A stretch of DNA of 64,000 nt from Sciurus carolinensis (GCF_902686445.1 NC_062223.1:38162998-38226997); one strand, 5' to 3'; shown: positions 1-10,189, counted from the first letter of the stretch. Numbers and translations: made by a program. Notes: generated from the letters alone by a model not told the origin.

Positions 1-250
1 TCTGTCTCATTCCACCATTTTTCATACACCCCTCCCTCTCATTTCCCTCTACGTGATCTATTCTTCTCTCACCCCCTAGCCCCCACCCCCATTATATATT
101 ATCATCCACTTATCAGGGAAAACATTTGGCCTTTGGTTTTGGGGGACTGGTTTATTTCACTTAGCATGATATTCTCCAATTACATCCATTTATCTGCAAA
201 TGCCATAATATTATTCTTCTTTATGGCTGAATAATATTCCATTGTGTTGT
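1..250 (-). mobile_element. L1 LINE 3' end, 5'-truncated
   Basis: Read on the minus strand, this is the end of L1 ORF2 plus the start of the 3' UTR. It shows the conserved stretch for 'GGAATATTATTCAGCCATAA' (rc of 222-241), then the wording for 'ATGGATG..ATTGGAGAATATCATGCTAAG', then 'CTGATAAGTGGATGATAAT'. The same segment recurs in plus orientation at 58.65-59.15 kb, which supports the call. The copy runs off the left window edge and stops at about 250, so it is a short 5'-truncated insertion. No intact reading frame is present. Confidence 0.8.
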
Positions 251-1144
251 TTTTAATAATGCATGCATCCTGTTCTTTGTCCTCTGGCTACAAAATGGGC
301 AATCCCACATCCACCGTTTTAATGTTCCCATTTAGGAAGCTTTTATCACATTAGCTATTTCTCTTGTGAAGTCCTCTTGAACTGCCTCCTCTGTCCCCCA
401 CCCCTTGCACTTCACACTTACTTCTGATAAAATTTGAACCATATAATGTCATTCCTTGAATTAGCTTAACTACTAGCTGTCTATTGAAACTCCCCCAACC
501 AAGTAGACAGTTCATCAAGTCTATCAAAATTCACTAAGAGGCCCAAGGGTCAGACATTGTGCTAAGCAATGCAGGTACCAATAAGTGTTAAAGTAGACAA
601 TTTTTCTTCAAATTGTCTCTTCTTGTTTTTTTCCATTCATCTTAGCTATTTTCTAAGAAATCTTCATGTATTTAGAGTATGAATCTATTTTTTTTCCTTT
701 GCATTACATATAGTTTCCCCACTGTTGTGGTTTCTTATTATATATGGAACAGATTTTTTCTTTATTATTTATTCCCTTAGATTTCTCATCTCCTTTTCTC
801 TTTCCCAAGATATCTGGTATTAGAGTGGGGACAGAATGAGTAAGAAAAACCACTAGTGGCAAAGATTCCCCATCGGAACTTGAGACAGGTCTCTGTTAAA
901 TAACACAAAGCACCAGGTAGATGTGTGAACCACTATAACCGCATCAACAACTATCATCAGGAAAGTTGGGACAATTGAGGAGTTAGTGATGTCTTTAAGA
1001 CCCTGCACAAAATGGAAGGTTATGATTCATCTATAGGAATAAATGATGTGTTTGAATTATGCCAAACATGGACAATTTTCTTGCTGGCAAAATCCTATTA
1101 TCACTAAGGAAATATGTTCTTTGTCAGGGATAGAGAATATGCTT
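251..1144. other. AT-rich unique stretch
   Basis: No gene, RNA or clear repeat was recognised here. The sequence is AT-rich with short pyrimidine runs, and all frames are closed by frequent stops. Confidence 0.5.
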
Positions 1145-1585
1145 GATTACACTCTGGTTCTTTGCTCTCTTGAGTTATGTAACTTTGCTGGAACCTTCCA
1201 TTGAGGGTGGGATGCTCTTCCCCATTCCTTGACCATGGACTCAACTAAGTGATTTGCTTTGTCCAATGGGAAATCAGCTGATCCAATTCACACTGAAGTT
1301 TGAAGGAATACTCATCCTTTTCTGCTTGCTCTCTTGGAGTTTTGCCAGTGACAGGAAATATGCTTGGGTCAAACCTATGAAGTGGGAGAGAGACATGTAA
1401 AGTACTGGAGTTGGCCCAGTGACCCTAGCTGAGACCATTCTAGATCATCAAACATGGAGCCTGCCAAGATGAGAAGAGCTACTTAACCAGTCTCTGCCCT
1501 TCAGACTCATGAGAAATCAATGATTGTTGTTTTCAGCTACTAAGTCATGACCTGGTTATTGCAAATCAATTGCTAACTGATTCAC
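1145..1585 (+). mobile_element. ERVL-MaLR (MLT1-like) LTR
   Basis: The right end has the characteristic MaLR tail: a TGAGAAAT..AATGATTGTTGTTTT..GCTACTAAGT block (about 1510-1545), then GCAAATCAATTGCTAACTGATTCACA (1561-1586). This matches the familiar ending in which a 'CTAACTGATACA'-like motif closes the LTR. The left part has diverged, with ctctcttggagttttgcc-type sequence, so the left boundary is uncertain. No internal retroviral region adjoins it, so it is probably a solo LTR. The subfamily is not determined. Confidence 0.65.
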
Positions 1586-2391
1586 AAATCATACACTTCT
1601 CTGATGAAATTTCATCTCTTTTGGTCTCATTTTCTCTTTGTTCTTATATTTCAATGATTATAAAAATTTATCTCATCTTTCTAACATTTTATATATCGCA
1701 GTGGAAAGAATATTGGATAAAAGAGAAAAGATGTAGGTTATTCCATTTCCTAATAACATAATCTTAGACAGCTATCCACTCAAAAATACACAAAGCATTA
1801 GAAATGTAAAAATGCACTTGAGAGATCTGTTGTGATTTACAGGGGAATAGAGACCAAGAACAAATTATTTCCATCCATGATAAGTGTTTGTTAACACCCA
1901 CAGTCTCTGAAGTGAATTAATCTGAGCCAAAACTCTTGCCTCCTTCACTGCCTTGCTGGGTGCGCTTATTCAACCTCAACCCCAATTTCTCATAAAATGA
2001 TTTGGAATGATATCTGCCTCACAAGTTTGGACAATAACATGGGCTAAAATCTGTAATATTCTTAGAATTATGCTTGGCATCTGTAAGCTCTCATTAAATG
2101 TTAGTTATTAGTACATATTTTAAAAATATATGCACAAGGAAAGTAAGACTATATGGGGTGAGGACTGGATGTTGGTTTAGCCATGATGAAGGGAAGACCT
2201 TTCAAAAACGCAGAGATTTGCAAATGCACTGGGCCCTTCAGATTCTCATCCATATATATTTTCAAAGAATAAAGGATAGATGGCTTTAGAATCTTCTAGC
2301 TCTGGAACATAACATATATGAAATATTGTCTAGCAACACACATGTTGTATATCCCAACTAAGTCTGGTGTTTTAACATCAAAGTAGTTTCT
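1586..2391. other. Unique stretch, no gene seen
   Basis: AT-rich DNA with no recognised repeat. The short open frames of about 63 codons in it have low-complexity composition and no homology I recognise. Confidence 0.45.
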
Positions 2392-2413
2392 AAAAAAAAA
2401 AAAAAAAAAAAAA
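2392..2413 (+). repeat. Poly(A) tract (22 A)
   Basis: An uninterrupted A run lies immediately 5' of a plus-strand B1-dID SINE. It is not that SINE's own tail, because the tail lies at 2610-2620. Confidence 0.95.
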
Positions 2414-2428
2414 CAAACCACAGTTAAT

Positions 2429-2620
2429 CTACCAGACACAATGGTGCATACCTGAAATCCCAACCATTGGAAAGGCTGAGGCAGAAGGATGGCAAATTCA
2501 AATCCAACCATGACAATATAGTGAGACCCTGTATCAAAATAAAAATGAAAAGGACTGGGGATGTATCTCAGTGGTAGAGTGCCCCTGAGTTCAATGCCTA
2601 GTATAAAATTTTTCAAAAAA
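2429..2620 (+). mobile_element. B1-dID SINE
   Basis: The left monomer is 7SL/B1-like ('ATGGTGCATACCTGAAATCCCA..', then 'GAGGCAGAAGGATGGC..', then '..GAGACCCTGTATCAAAATAAAA'). It is followed by the tRNA-derived ID right half, 'GGACTGGGGATGTATCTCAGTGGTAGAGTGCCCCTGAGTTCAATGCC', which carries recognisable A-box and B-box remnants. The flanking heptamer AGTTAAT at 2422-2428 and 2621-2627 fits a target-site duplication. This dimeric architecture is typical of squirrel-related rodents. Confidence 0.88.
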
Positions 2621-2627
2621 AGTTAAT

Positions 2628-3539
2628 TTGATGAAGTTAATTCATGTCATTGTGTGTAACTATAGAGGCAAGCTTGACGCAATTATTCCACAGCATATTC
2701 TGGTTCTGGTGTAATAGTGTTGGAAGTGAAAAGGGAAAACCTATTTCCAGATTTCATAGCATAGAATAAAGCCTCAATGCTTAAGAATGTATTATACTTC
2801 AATAGAGTAGCCTACAGCCTATTAAATCCAATTAATAAACACAGTACACACATCCATTTTTTTAAATTTTTAAGCAAAGTTACTGAACTCACTCTATTTG
2901 CTATTTTGTATTTCTGATTACAAGATGCTGTCCCCTGCTGTTTGCTAAAGATTACACCAGTTAGAGTCACCAACACACAGTGAAATAAGGTGATCATTTT
3001 GTTTCCCTACACAAATGTCTGAAAATCAGAGAATCAGAGCTGAGCTCTGTATGTTCATGGAACAAAACTGTCATGCTGACCCCTGCCCCTCCTCTTCCAA
3101 CTCATCTCATTCCAATGGCATTTAGTCCTGTCCCTGATTTTGATAACTAGACAGACTAATTGAGAGTGTGAAGATGTGACCAATTACTGATTGGACAATT
3201 ATTTCTTCTAACAGAGCTTTTATAATGAATTTTACCTGAACACAGATCCTGTCATTGTTGACAGTACGTAGCAACCTCTACTGCATAATTATCTATATTT
3301 ATGTTGTTCTTAACAATGATTAAATTTGCACATGTATTTTTATGACATTTAGCTTGTTCACTACTTATTTCAGTTCTCTTTGAGTAAGGTCACTCAGTGA
3401 CAAATGTGACAATGCCATTTCCCACAGGGTTACAAGTTCATCTCGAGGAATCAGTGCTGATGACTGTGCTCCTGGCTATCTTAGAGGCATTCCCCATGTT
3501 ACCCACAACCTAGAAGTCAAAGCAAAACAGGAAAAACAG
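2628..3539. other. Unique stretch, no gene seen
   Basis: Moderately AT-rich DNA with no recognised repeat or exon. The 61-codon minus-strand open frame inside (2812-2997) has no recognisable domain. Confidence 0.45.
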
Positions 3540-3715
3540 GAATTGCATAGGTCTGGGTTCAAAACTTGACTATCATTTTTCAAGTATGAGACTTTGCACT
3601 TCCCTTTCCGCACCCTTGAAGCCTCTCAGGAGGTGACTTTGAGTATTAAATAAGGTGATGTATGTGAGAAGTCTAGCAGAAGATCATGCATATAGACACT
3701 CAATAATTACCAGGT
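3540..3715 (+). mobile_element. MIR SINE (old)
   Basis: It has the order of features expected of MIR: 'GGTCTGGGTTCAAAACTTGACT', a degraded 'GTGACCTTGGGCAAG' equivalent, 'TTAAATAAGGTGATGTATGTGAGAAG', and a terminal 'ACACTCAATAATTACCA'. It is strongly diverged, as expected for this ancient family. Confidence 0.6.
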
Positions 3716-5400
3716 GAAGCTAAATCTAAAAATGAAAGTCAAATGACTAAGTCAAGGTCTTATAGTGCAGATGAATAGCAGACATGGGAAAAGATACTGC
3801 AGCTGTTGGCGTGATGGTTAACAGGAATGTGAAGCCCTTGCTTTTTCTTTTTGGTTAACATGCACTGATACTACCCCGCGATTTTTGTTCAGTAGATTAA
3901 TTCAGTCTAAGAGGTGTTAAAGATGTCTAGTAGATAGCTATTAACTGGCATTGAATAAACAAATCACTGGCCTTTTCCCTTGCAGTCAAAACCCCTAAAG
4001 TGTACATTTTTATTTCTCATGTTTTCCAGCGTAGTTCAGAACCAGAGCATAGAGTCGTGTGCAGCCATCTAGAGCAGCTAGTGAATATGCTTTTCAATGG
4101 TTTAGTAGTTGATAAGTTACAGTCAAAAAACACATTAAAGTTATGGTCAGCTGCCTACTAATATTTTCAATCAGTGTAGCATTAGTTTAAAAATAGAAGC
4201 AATACCAAGCCCCCTCAACAAATTTGCATTTTGACATGATTCATAATTATATTAAACCTTCAAAATGGTGGAGAGATTTTAATAAATTATAATCCATGTG
4301 TGAGGAAAGGGCTTTCCCTTGCAAGTACTGACATCTAAGGTCCATATTACAGCAAATTTTTAGCCTCCAAAGAAACTTACAGATGTAAATTTTTACAATT
4401 CATAGATGTAAATAGAATTATATATTGTACTATAAAGGCAACAGGAAAAAAAAAAGAACATTTGGTGTGAACTTGGATATGCCTCTGATGTTCCTTTAGC
4501 AAAAAGGCTTTTCTGTCTGATGCCACTTCTCATAATGGTTTGCTCACTTTGTTTTAAAGTGTTTTTAAACCAAATACACATTCCGATCTTTCAAAAACAA
4601 AGAAAATGAGCACAAAGATCACTACTCAGAAAACATCAAACAGAAATATTTATCAACCCTCCCTCCCCTACCACAGATTTAATTTTTATGTTGGTATCAT
4701 TTGAATTATCATTCCTAATTTCATACACTTCGAGTCTCAAGGTCTCCTACTTGAATGACATAAAAAGAACAACCGTAGTTCATAGAAAGGACCTCAGTGA
4801 TCATTACATCATGGAGAAAGACAGCAACATAACAAAGTGTGAATATCGTTGTTTTGTGGGCCAGGTCCCTTCTTCTGAGGAGACCCAGTGAAGTTGAAAT
4901 GTGCCAACGCCTCCCTAACTCGAGGTGATGGAAAAGCCTGCATCCAGGAGCGAGGGATGTTGGAATTGAGTTGTCAAGCTGTCCTGGATGTCTTGTACAA
5001 ACTGAACAGGCCAATTTACTGCAACACTGCATAGGCTGAAGGCTCCTATCTGGCCTTTACAGTTGCTTCCTTCTGGTGAGATTATTCTGGCCGACCACAG
5101 GCACCCTCCCCAGAAGCTTTTGAGCTACTTCTGATTCTTTCTGAGGAGCCAATTCTAAAGAATACTATGTTAATCCCTGCCTTGGGACCAGCCTGCTCCA
5201 TTTCAGAGAGGTTCTCACCCTGCAATCTGAAAGGAACAGCTTTGTGTTGTTTGGTGATAATTTTGAATCCTGGTGGTGACTGGATTTCAATGTCTTCCAC
5301 AATGGAGTTCAAAACTCCTGGCTTTCCGGGTGAAAACATGCAGGCTTTTTCCGAAAAGTAATTGACAACTTCATCCTCACAGCCTGAATTTCTTTGCCTA
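3716..5400. other. Unique sequence upstream of the promoter
   Basis: No exon or repeat could be recognised. The GC content rises from about 4.8 kb towards the CpG block. A 103-codon minus-strand frame (4721-5032) runs through it, but without domain, signal or codon-usage support, so I do not call it a gene. Confidence 0.45.
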
Positions 5401-5454
5401 ATACTAACCTCCAAGCGTGGGGGGTGCTTTGAAACGCCGCTGTTCCGACTCTGC

Positions 5455-5468
5455 CCTCCAGGTGGCAG
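5455..5468 (+). promoter_or_regulatory. Candidate CTCF binding site
   Basis: CCTCCAGGTGGCAG matches the consensus CCASYAGRKGGCRS at 13 of 14 positions; the only mismatch is T for A at position 3. It lies about 350 bp upstream of the CpG-rich block, a common place for a promoter-proximal insulator or loop anchor. The match is seen directly; occupancy is inferred. Confidence 0.55.
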
Positions 5469-6110
5469 CAGTGCCACACCTCAGAGGCTCCAATCCCCTC
5501 TTCCCTGACTTCAAGTGTTAATGCAATTGACCAATCACTGCTAAGATGATGGGAGGTAATTGGGTAATTGTATTTTACTGATCACTAGCAGAGAAAGGGA
5601 AAGGGAAAGGGGAAAGAAAGAGGGGAAGAGAAGGGGACTGCAGTCCGAGAGGGAGCTTTTGGGAGCAAGGACCCTAAATGACAGGACGTGGAATTGGTCG
5701 AGAGAAAGCCTAGACTGGCAGTAGCTGCTGCCAGGAGCAGGAAGCGCATTTATTTATTTGGAGGAAAAGAAGGGGAGGGAGGAGAGCAAGGGGTAGGAAG
5801 AGGGTTCCAGCCGAAGTGGATGGAAGGGGACCGGGGTTTCTGCGGAGTGGGGAGCCAGGAACCAGGGCGATGGCGCTAAGGTCGGCGCGGAGCGGCTGCG
5901 CGCCTGAGAACGCGTCTCCTCGCAGAGGACCCGCCGGCGTCGGAAAGGTCTGCGCCAAGAGGAACCAACTTGTGGCTCCAAAATGTACCCAACGCAGCTG
6001 GAAATGAGATCAAAGCTGCAGTTTCATTCGAGAAGGATGAGAGGAATCAGCGATTAGGGAATTTTTTTTAAACCTCCTTCGTTCCTGTTTCTTTTTTCTT
6101 TTTCTTCTTC

Positions 6111-6127
6111 TTTTTTTTTTTTTTTTT
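6111..6127. repeat. Poly(T) tract inside the CpG island
   Basis: Seventeen T in a row, embedded in a longer T/C-rich run from about 6090 to 6133. Confidence 0.95.
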
Positions 6128-6406
6128 CTTTTTAAAATTTGTTCCACACCGTGTCGGTCCCATCATTGCCTTCCCCATTTGAAATAAAAGCCCAATCCGA
6201 ACTTCCATCGCCGGCGCCCCTGGATCTGCCGCCCGCTGATGGAGGAGAAGGGGACCCGGGTGCTGGCAGGGGCCACCGGCGAGGGACCGCAGCACGCGTC
6301 TCCCCCGTGATCCTGGCCCTGATCGCGGAGTTCTGCCACACCTGGAGGATCTGGACCGGGTGCTGGGGGTGGGGGCGGGGACAGAGCGAAAGCCACCCCG
6401 AGTCTT

Positions 6407-6431
6407 AAAAAAAAAAAAAAAAAAAAAAAAA
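6407..6431. repeat. Poly(A) tract inside the CpG island
   Basis: Twenty-five A in a row interrupt otherwise GC-rich promoter DNA. No SINE body is attached on either side. Confidence 0.95.
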
Positions 6432-6495
6432 GTAGCGGGGGGAGGAATGGGTTTCTTGACAGCTGACGGAGCCTTGAAATTTTCCTCCACTACCT

Positions 6496-6523
6496 CCGCC
6501 CCCGCCCCCGCCCCCGCCCCCCG
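6496..6523 (+). promoter_or_regulatory. Tandem Sp1/GC boxes, (CCGCCC)n-like
   Basis: Four to five back-to-back CCGCCC/CCCCCG units. Each is a minimal GC box for Sp/KLF factors. The C-rich strand could also fold as an i-motif, and the opposite strand as a G-quadruplex. The position within the CpG block supports a core-promoter role. Confidence 0.65.
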
Positions 6524-7213
6524 CACTCCATTTAACGTGAGATTATGAAATTGCAGAGGCGGTGGAGGGAAGGAGACAGGATATAACAGGGAGTTTGGAG
6601 GGGAGAGGGAAAGGTGGCTGGCCGGGTGGCTGAAATCAAAAATCCAATTGCGCACTGGGTTGTGATGCGAAATCTAATCAGATCTTTGGCGAAGGGGCCG
6701 GCCGGAAGGGTAGCGAGTGGGGGGAGTTGATCCCCAAATTCTTGGAAGGGGGGTGTAGGAAAAGGAATCGACTATGTAAGAGGTGACTTTTTTGGTGGTG
6801 GTGGCTGTTGGGTGCCTTGCAAAAATGAAGGATGCGGGACGCAGCTCTCTCTTGGAGTCGAACGCAGTGGATAAACTGATCGTGCCGGAGAGAAGGAAGA
6901 ACGAAGCTTTTTCTTCTGAGACCTGGATCTTAACCCAAATGTGTATATGTGTACACAGGAAGCATTGAAAAATGAAATAAACCAGTGGCAGACCTGCGGG
7001 GATTGGTGTGTTTCTGACAAATAAATAATAATAAGACAGCTGCTCCCCCTCCCCAAAAGGATGATTGGAAATGGAAAAACGCGGATCCAAAAAGAAAAAG
7101 TATGTTCATTTTTCTCTTTAAAGGAGAAAGTGCGCCAAGGAGATATTTTTGGAGTGAAAAGTTTGGGTTTTTTTTAGGAAAGTAAAGACCTGATATGGTG
7201 GTTCTTCTTCTTG

Positions 7214-7238
7214 TTTTTTTTTTTTTTTTTTTTTTTTT
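7214..7238. repeat. Poly(T) tract (25 T)
   Basis: Uninterrupted T run in the candidate leader, with no attached SINE. Confidence 0.95.
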
Positions 7239-7428
7239 CTTTTTGAATTTCCCACAAGAGAAGAGGAAATTAATAATACATCTGCAAAGAAATTTCAGAG
7301 AAGAAAAAGTTGACCGTGGCAGAATGAGGCATTGATTGGGGGAGAAAAACCAGCAAAGCACAGTTGGATTTGTGCCTATGTTGACTAAAATTGACGGATA
7401 ATTGCAGTTGGATTTTTCTTCATCAACC

Positions 7429-7450
7429 TTTTTTTTTTTTTTTTTTTTTT
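7429..7450. repeat. Poly(T) tract (22 T)
   Basis: Uninterrupted T run 27 bases upstream of the hydrophobic uORF start. Confidence 0.95.
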
Positions 7451-7477
7451 GCTCCCCCTCATTTTGGTGTCAAGATC

Positions 7478-7531
7478 ATGCGTTTTCTCTTGTTCTTAAC
7501 CACCTGGATTTCCATCTGGATGTTGCTGTGA
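7478..7531 (+). CDS. Candidate 17-codon hydrophobic uORF
   Basis: ATG at 7478 opens a frame reading MRFLLFLTTWISIWMLL, closed by TGA at 7529-7531. The peptide is almost entirely hydrophobic with one Arg near the N-terminus, and so resembles a signal peptide core. Its stop overlaps a second ATG (TGATG, ATG 7531-7533). That second frame would run MSLKY and then reach the donor at 7546 in phase 1. If the exon is real, this could be a regulatory uORF just before the main start, or a signal peptide spliced through the weak alternative GT at 7529. Translation is not demonstrated and no family is recognised. Confidence 0.25.
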   Translation: MRFLLFLTTWISIWMLL

Positions 7532-7631
7532 TGAGTCTGAAATACAGTGAGTGATCCTTATTTTCTTATTTATTTGTAAAACAATGTTCATTAATTTAGT
7601 GTTCTTAGTCTCCTTATTCCCCCCTCTCCTG

Positions 7632-7655
7632 TTTTTTTTTTTTTTTTTTTTTTTT
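7632..7655. repeat. Poly(T) tract (24 T)
   Basis: Uninterrupted T run, followed by AAG. It mimics a splice-acceptor polypyrimidine tract, but no exon evidence follows it. Confidence 0.95.
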
Positions 7656-7658
7656 AAG

Positions 7659-8629
7659 GACCTGGCTACTGGGGAACAGAAAATAAGGGACAGAGTGGCC
7701 CACGCATTTGCTCCATCAGGCTGTGCTCACCAATAAGCTGGTTTGCTATAATGATGCAGGTTGTCTGCATCCTGGGGAAATGCTTTTGCAAATATTCAGT
7801 AAGAAAATAATATCCCCAAGAAAGCTGCTGCAGTGTGGGGTGCTGGCATTGTGTGATTGACACTCTAGAATATATTTAAGTTACATGGAAGCCCCAGAGT
7901 TAGAAGCACAAATGTATTGGAAATCGAAGGGACTCAATTTAAATTTCATTATCCAATCTGACATTGCAGATCAACAGAATGTATTAACACAAAAATATGA
8001 TAATAATCCAAAAGGCGAAGGATGGCTTCTGCCTGCTGGGTGAGTTGTAGGCTGGAGAGTAGGCATGGGGGAGGAAAGTGGTGGAGAGAGGTGGTTGCAC
8101 TTTGCACAGTCTCTCTTGCACACACACTTCTAAATGTGGTCTTCACCTCATTGGGTTCTCACCAGTGCTAAGAATGAAACAAGGAGAACCCAGTTCTCTT
8201 CAGTAGCACCTCCTTCTCACTGATGGCTTCTTTGGCTAATAGGCTGTACATAGATTGTAGAGTAGTGGGGCAATTGCCATGGGTTTTACCAGAAATCTTC
8301 CCAGCATCACTAGGATATAGTTCTTGAGAAAGAAGCAGGAATCTAATGTCCTGTGGTAACTTAGAATTAGAAACCAAAGGGAAGGTTTGTTGTGTTGAGC
8401 ACCAAGGCTTATCCTGTGCCAGCTTTGTTGGGGGTGGGGGTGGGACCAATGAAGAAAGATAAAAGAGATGTTGAAAATGCTTAGAGAGCCTGAGGGCTTG
8501 CAGGGTTACCTCCTTCCTCCCCCAGAGCTGCCAGAGTCCTAGAGCTGAACCTTGTTACAGAACTCTGCTTCACCCTTCTCTGTTCCTCTCTGGGGCCTTC
8601 TATCAGAATCATGGACTCATATAATTAGT
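7659..8629. other. Unique, probably early intron
   Basis: Unique DNA, probably early in the first intron. No repeat, exon or RNA gene was recognised. Confidence 0.45.
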
Positions 8630-8740
8630 GCCAGAAGACTCCTCAGAGATGTCATGCCAATAAAAGTAGAAACTGAGGCCTAGAGAAACTGTAACTCTTT
8701 GGTTAATGGCCAAACAGTATGAGGCAGGTGACTCACCATC
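8630..8740 (-). mobile_element. MIR SINE fragment (old)
   Basis: GTAGAAACTGAGGCCTAGAGAAACTGTAACTCTTTGGTTAATGGCC resembles the reverse complement of the MIR core ('GAAACTGAGGCACAGAGAGGTTAAGTAACTTGCCCAAGG'). The copy is short and diverged. Confidence 0.5.
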
Positions 8741-10185
8741 AGCCTCAGAACAGCAGACAAGTTTCAGACCCCATCTGTACAGGATCAGGCATACTTAGCA
8801 TGGCTAGTTCTGTCCCTACAGCTGCCATTTTTATTAGGAGGTGTCAGGGGAGGGCACACTCGTCCCAAGAGCATGAAAGAAACTTCTACCAGTTTAGACC
8901 TCAAGGATTGTAAACTCTAGTATTCCTGCCCTCCTTCCCTCCCCGCCTTCCTCGTTCTTTTGATTTTCTATTCCTTCTTTTCTCCCCCGCTTCATAATTC
9001 ACATAAGTCTTCCTTTAATACTATTAAAAAAAATAAGATCCACAACTCTGACATATCCCAAAGGAGATGAACAATAGCTCTCTCTTGGGTCCCTTGTGCT
9101 GTGCACATTCAGTCCTACTGAGGGGTGGACCCAACAGAATTGTTAAAGAAATGTGGAATTAGATTTATATTAGAGAGGGGTAACAGACACCAGAAACACC
9201 CCACTATAAGCACCTGAGTCTGTTTTTTTGCTCACATCCCCTATTCTTATCCTTTTCATTACTCCTTAACTAAACTAGCTGACAGCTGAGCACTTCTTTA
9301 ATTTATTTTTCTGGGCACCTGTTTCCTGTTGGGTCCTAGATCAGGTAATACCTTTCCAAACCTTATGAAAACACTTATGCAGGACTCTGTTCTTTCTTGA
9401 GCTCCTCCCTGAAATCTTCTGTGTATTTTACCATTATTCTCTGCATTATTCTATTTGTTTATTTGCTTTCTTGCTTAGTTTTATATGACCACTGTGACTC
9501 AAATTATGTTAAGTTCCTGATCAGTTACAATTTTGCACAACTGACTAAAAAGTAAAAGGGGGGGGGGAGTACTCTGATGCTTTCTACTTTGAAGTTCAAT
9601 TCCAGGCTTCACATGGGACACTGACCTTGTGATTAGGGTGGTCTGCCCCTTGTTGGAGGTTTTGCTTATCTTTTCTTGACATCAACATTTCCTCAGTGCT
9701 TACTCCAGTTAGACCTCAAAGACATTTTGCTCTTTGACATTGCACCCCGTCACTGTACCTTCTACACTACAAACACATGTAATGTTCCTAAGAGAGGAGG
9801 AGGGAGGGAAGGGAAGACAGGGAGAGAGAATCTGTTTAAAACTGTGAGCTGAGATGTGTCCTCCCACCCACCTCCACGAATAGGGCATCTAAGGATGTTT
9901 TTCATGTGGTGAATCATTTCACCAGCATTATAGTTAGGAACGCAGACTCAGCTTGGGGTTGAAGCTTTTTTGACTTGGCAGCCAGAACTGGTCCTGCATT
10001 GGGAGCAAGTTGTTCATGACTATTGAAAGAACTGTGGCTATGGTAGAACTGGACAAATACCTGATCAGTATATTCCAGGGCAGAGGCTGGTGCCCACTGA
10101 GTACCTTGTGTAAATAGGTAGGAGCACAGTCCCAAAGCTGCTAGGTTTTACAAGTTTTGACTTTAACATTGCAGATGTGTTCTTT
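8741..10185. other. Unique, no gene seen
   Basis: No coding or RNA feature was found. The stretch includes a short G run (about 9559-9567) and a purine-rich patch at 9795-9830. Confidence 0.45.
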
Positions 10186-10189
10186 CAGT

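Larger units (their letters stand above)
5810..6720 (+). promoter_or_regulatory. CpG-island-like promoter region
   Basis: CpG is dense from about 5860 to 5960 and from about 6200 to 6400, with clusters such as GGCGCGGAGCGGCTGCGCGC and CGCCGGCGCCCC. CpG is rare in the rest of the window. Sp1-type boxes follow at 6496-6523, and an NRF1-like TTGCGCA core occurs near 6649. There is no convincing TATA box, as is usual for CpG promoters. The island probably serves the plus-strand leader ending at 7546, but a divergent minus-strand transcript is equally possible from sequence alone. Formal island statistics were not calculated. Confidence 0.7.
6724..7546 (+). other. Candidate 5' UTR first exon, donor at 7546/7547
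   Basis: Non-repetitive DNA immediately downstream of the CpG block ends at a good splice donor, ACA|GTGAGT (GT at 7547-7548). All frames have several stops, so most or all of it would be untranslated. The start is arbitrary because transcription starts cannot be placed. The leader contains several short uORFs, a 25-T tract at 7214-7238 and a 22-T tract at 7429-7450. I infer a first exon of a plus-strand gene with a long first intron. The gene is not identified. The alternative is that the donor is a chance match. Confidence 0.4.

Noticed and set aside
6068..6655. 195-codon minus-strand open frame, the longest in the window
   Set aside because: It crosses the poly(A), poly(T) and (CCGCCC)n tracts, giving Lys, Phe and Pro/Ala-Gly-rich runs. 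GC-rich promoter DNA is poor in stop codons, so length alone is not evidence.
6930..7361. 143-codon minus-strand open frame
   Set aside because: It contains a poly-Lys run from the 25-T tract and lies in the candidate leader. No domain or codon bias.
7632..7720. Splice acceptor after the 24-T tract (TTTAAG|GACC)
   Set aside because: A T-run ending in AAG is a weak acceptor, and nothing downstream looks like an exon.
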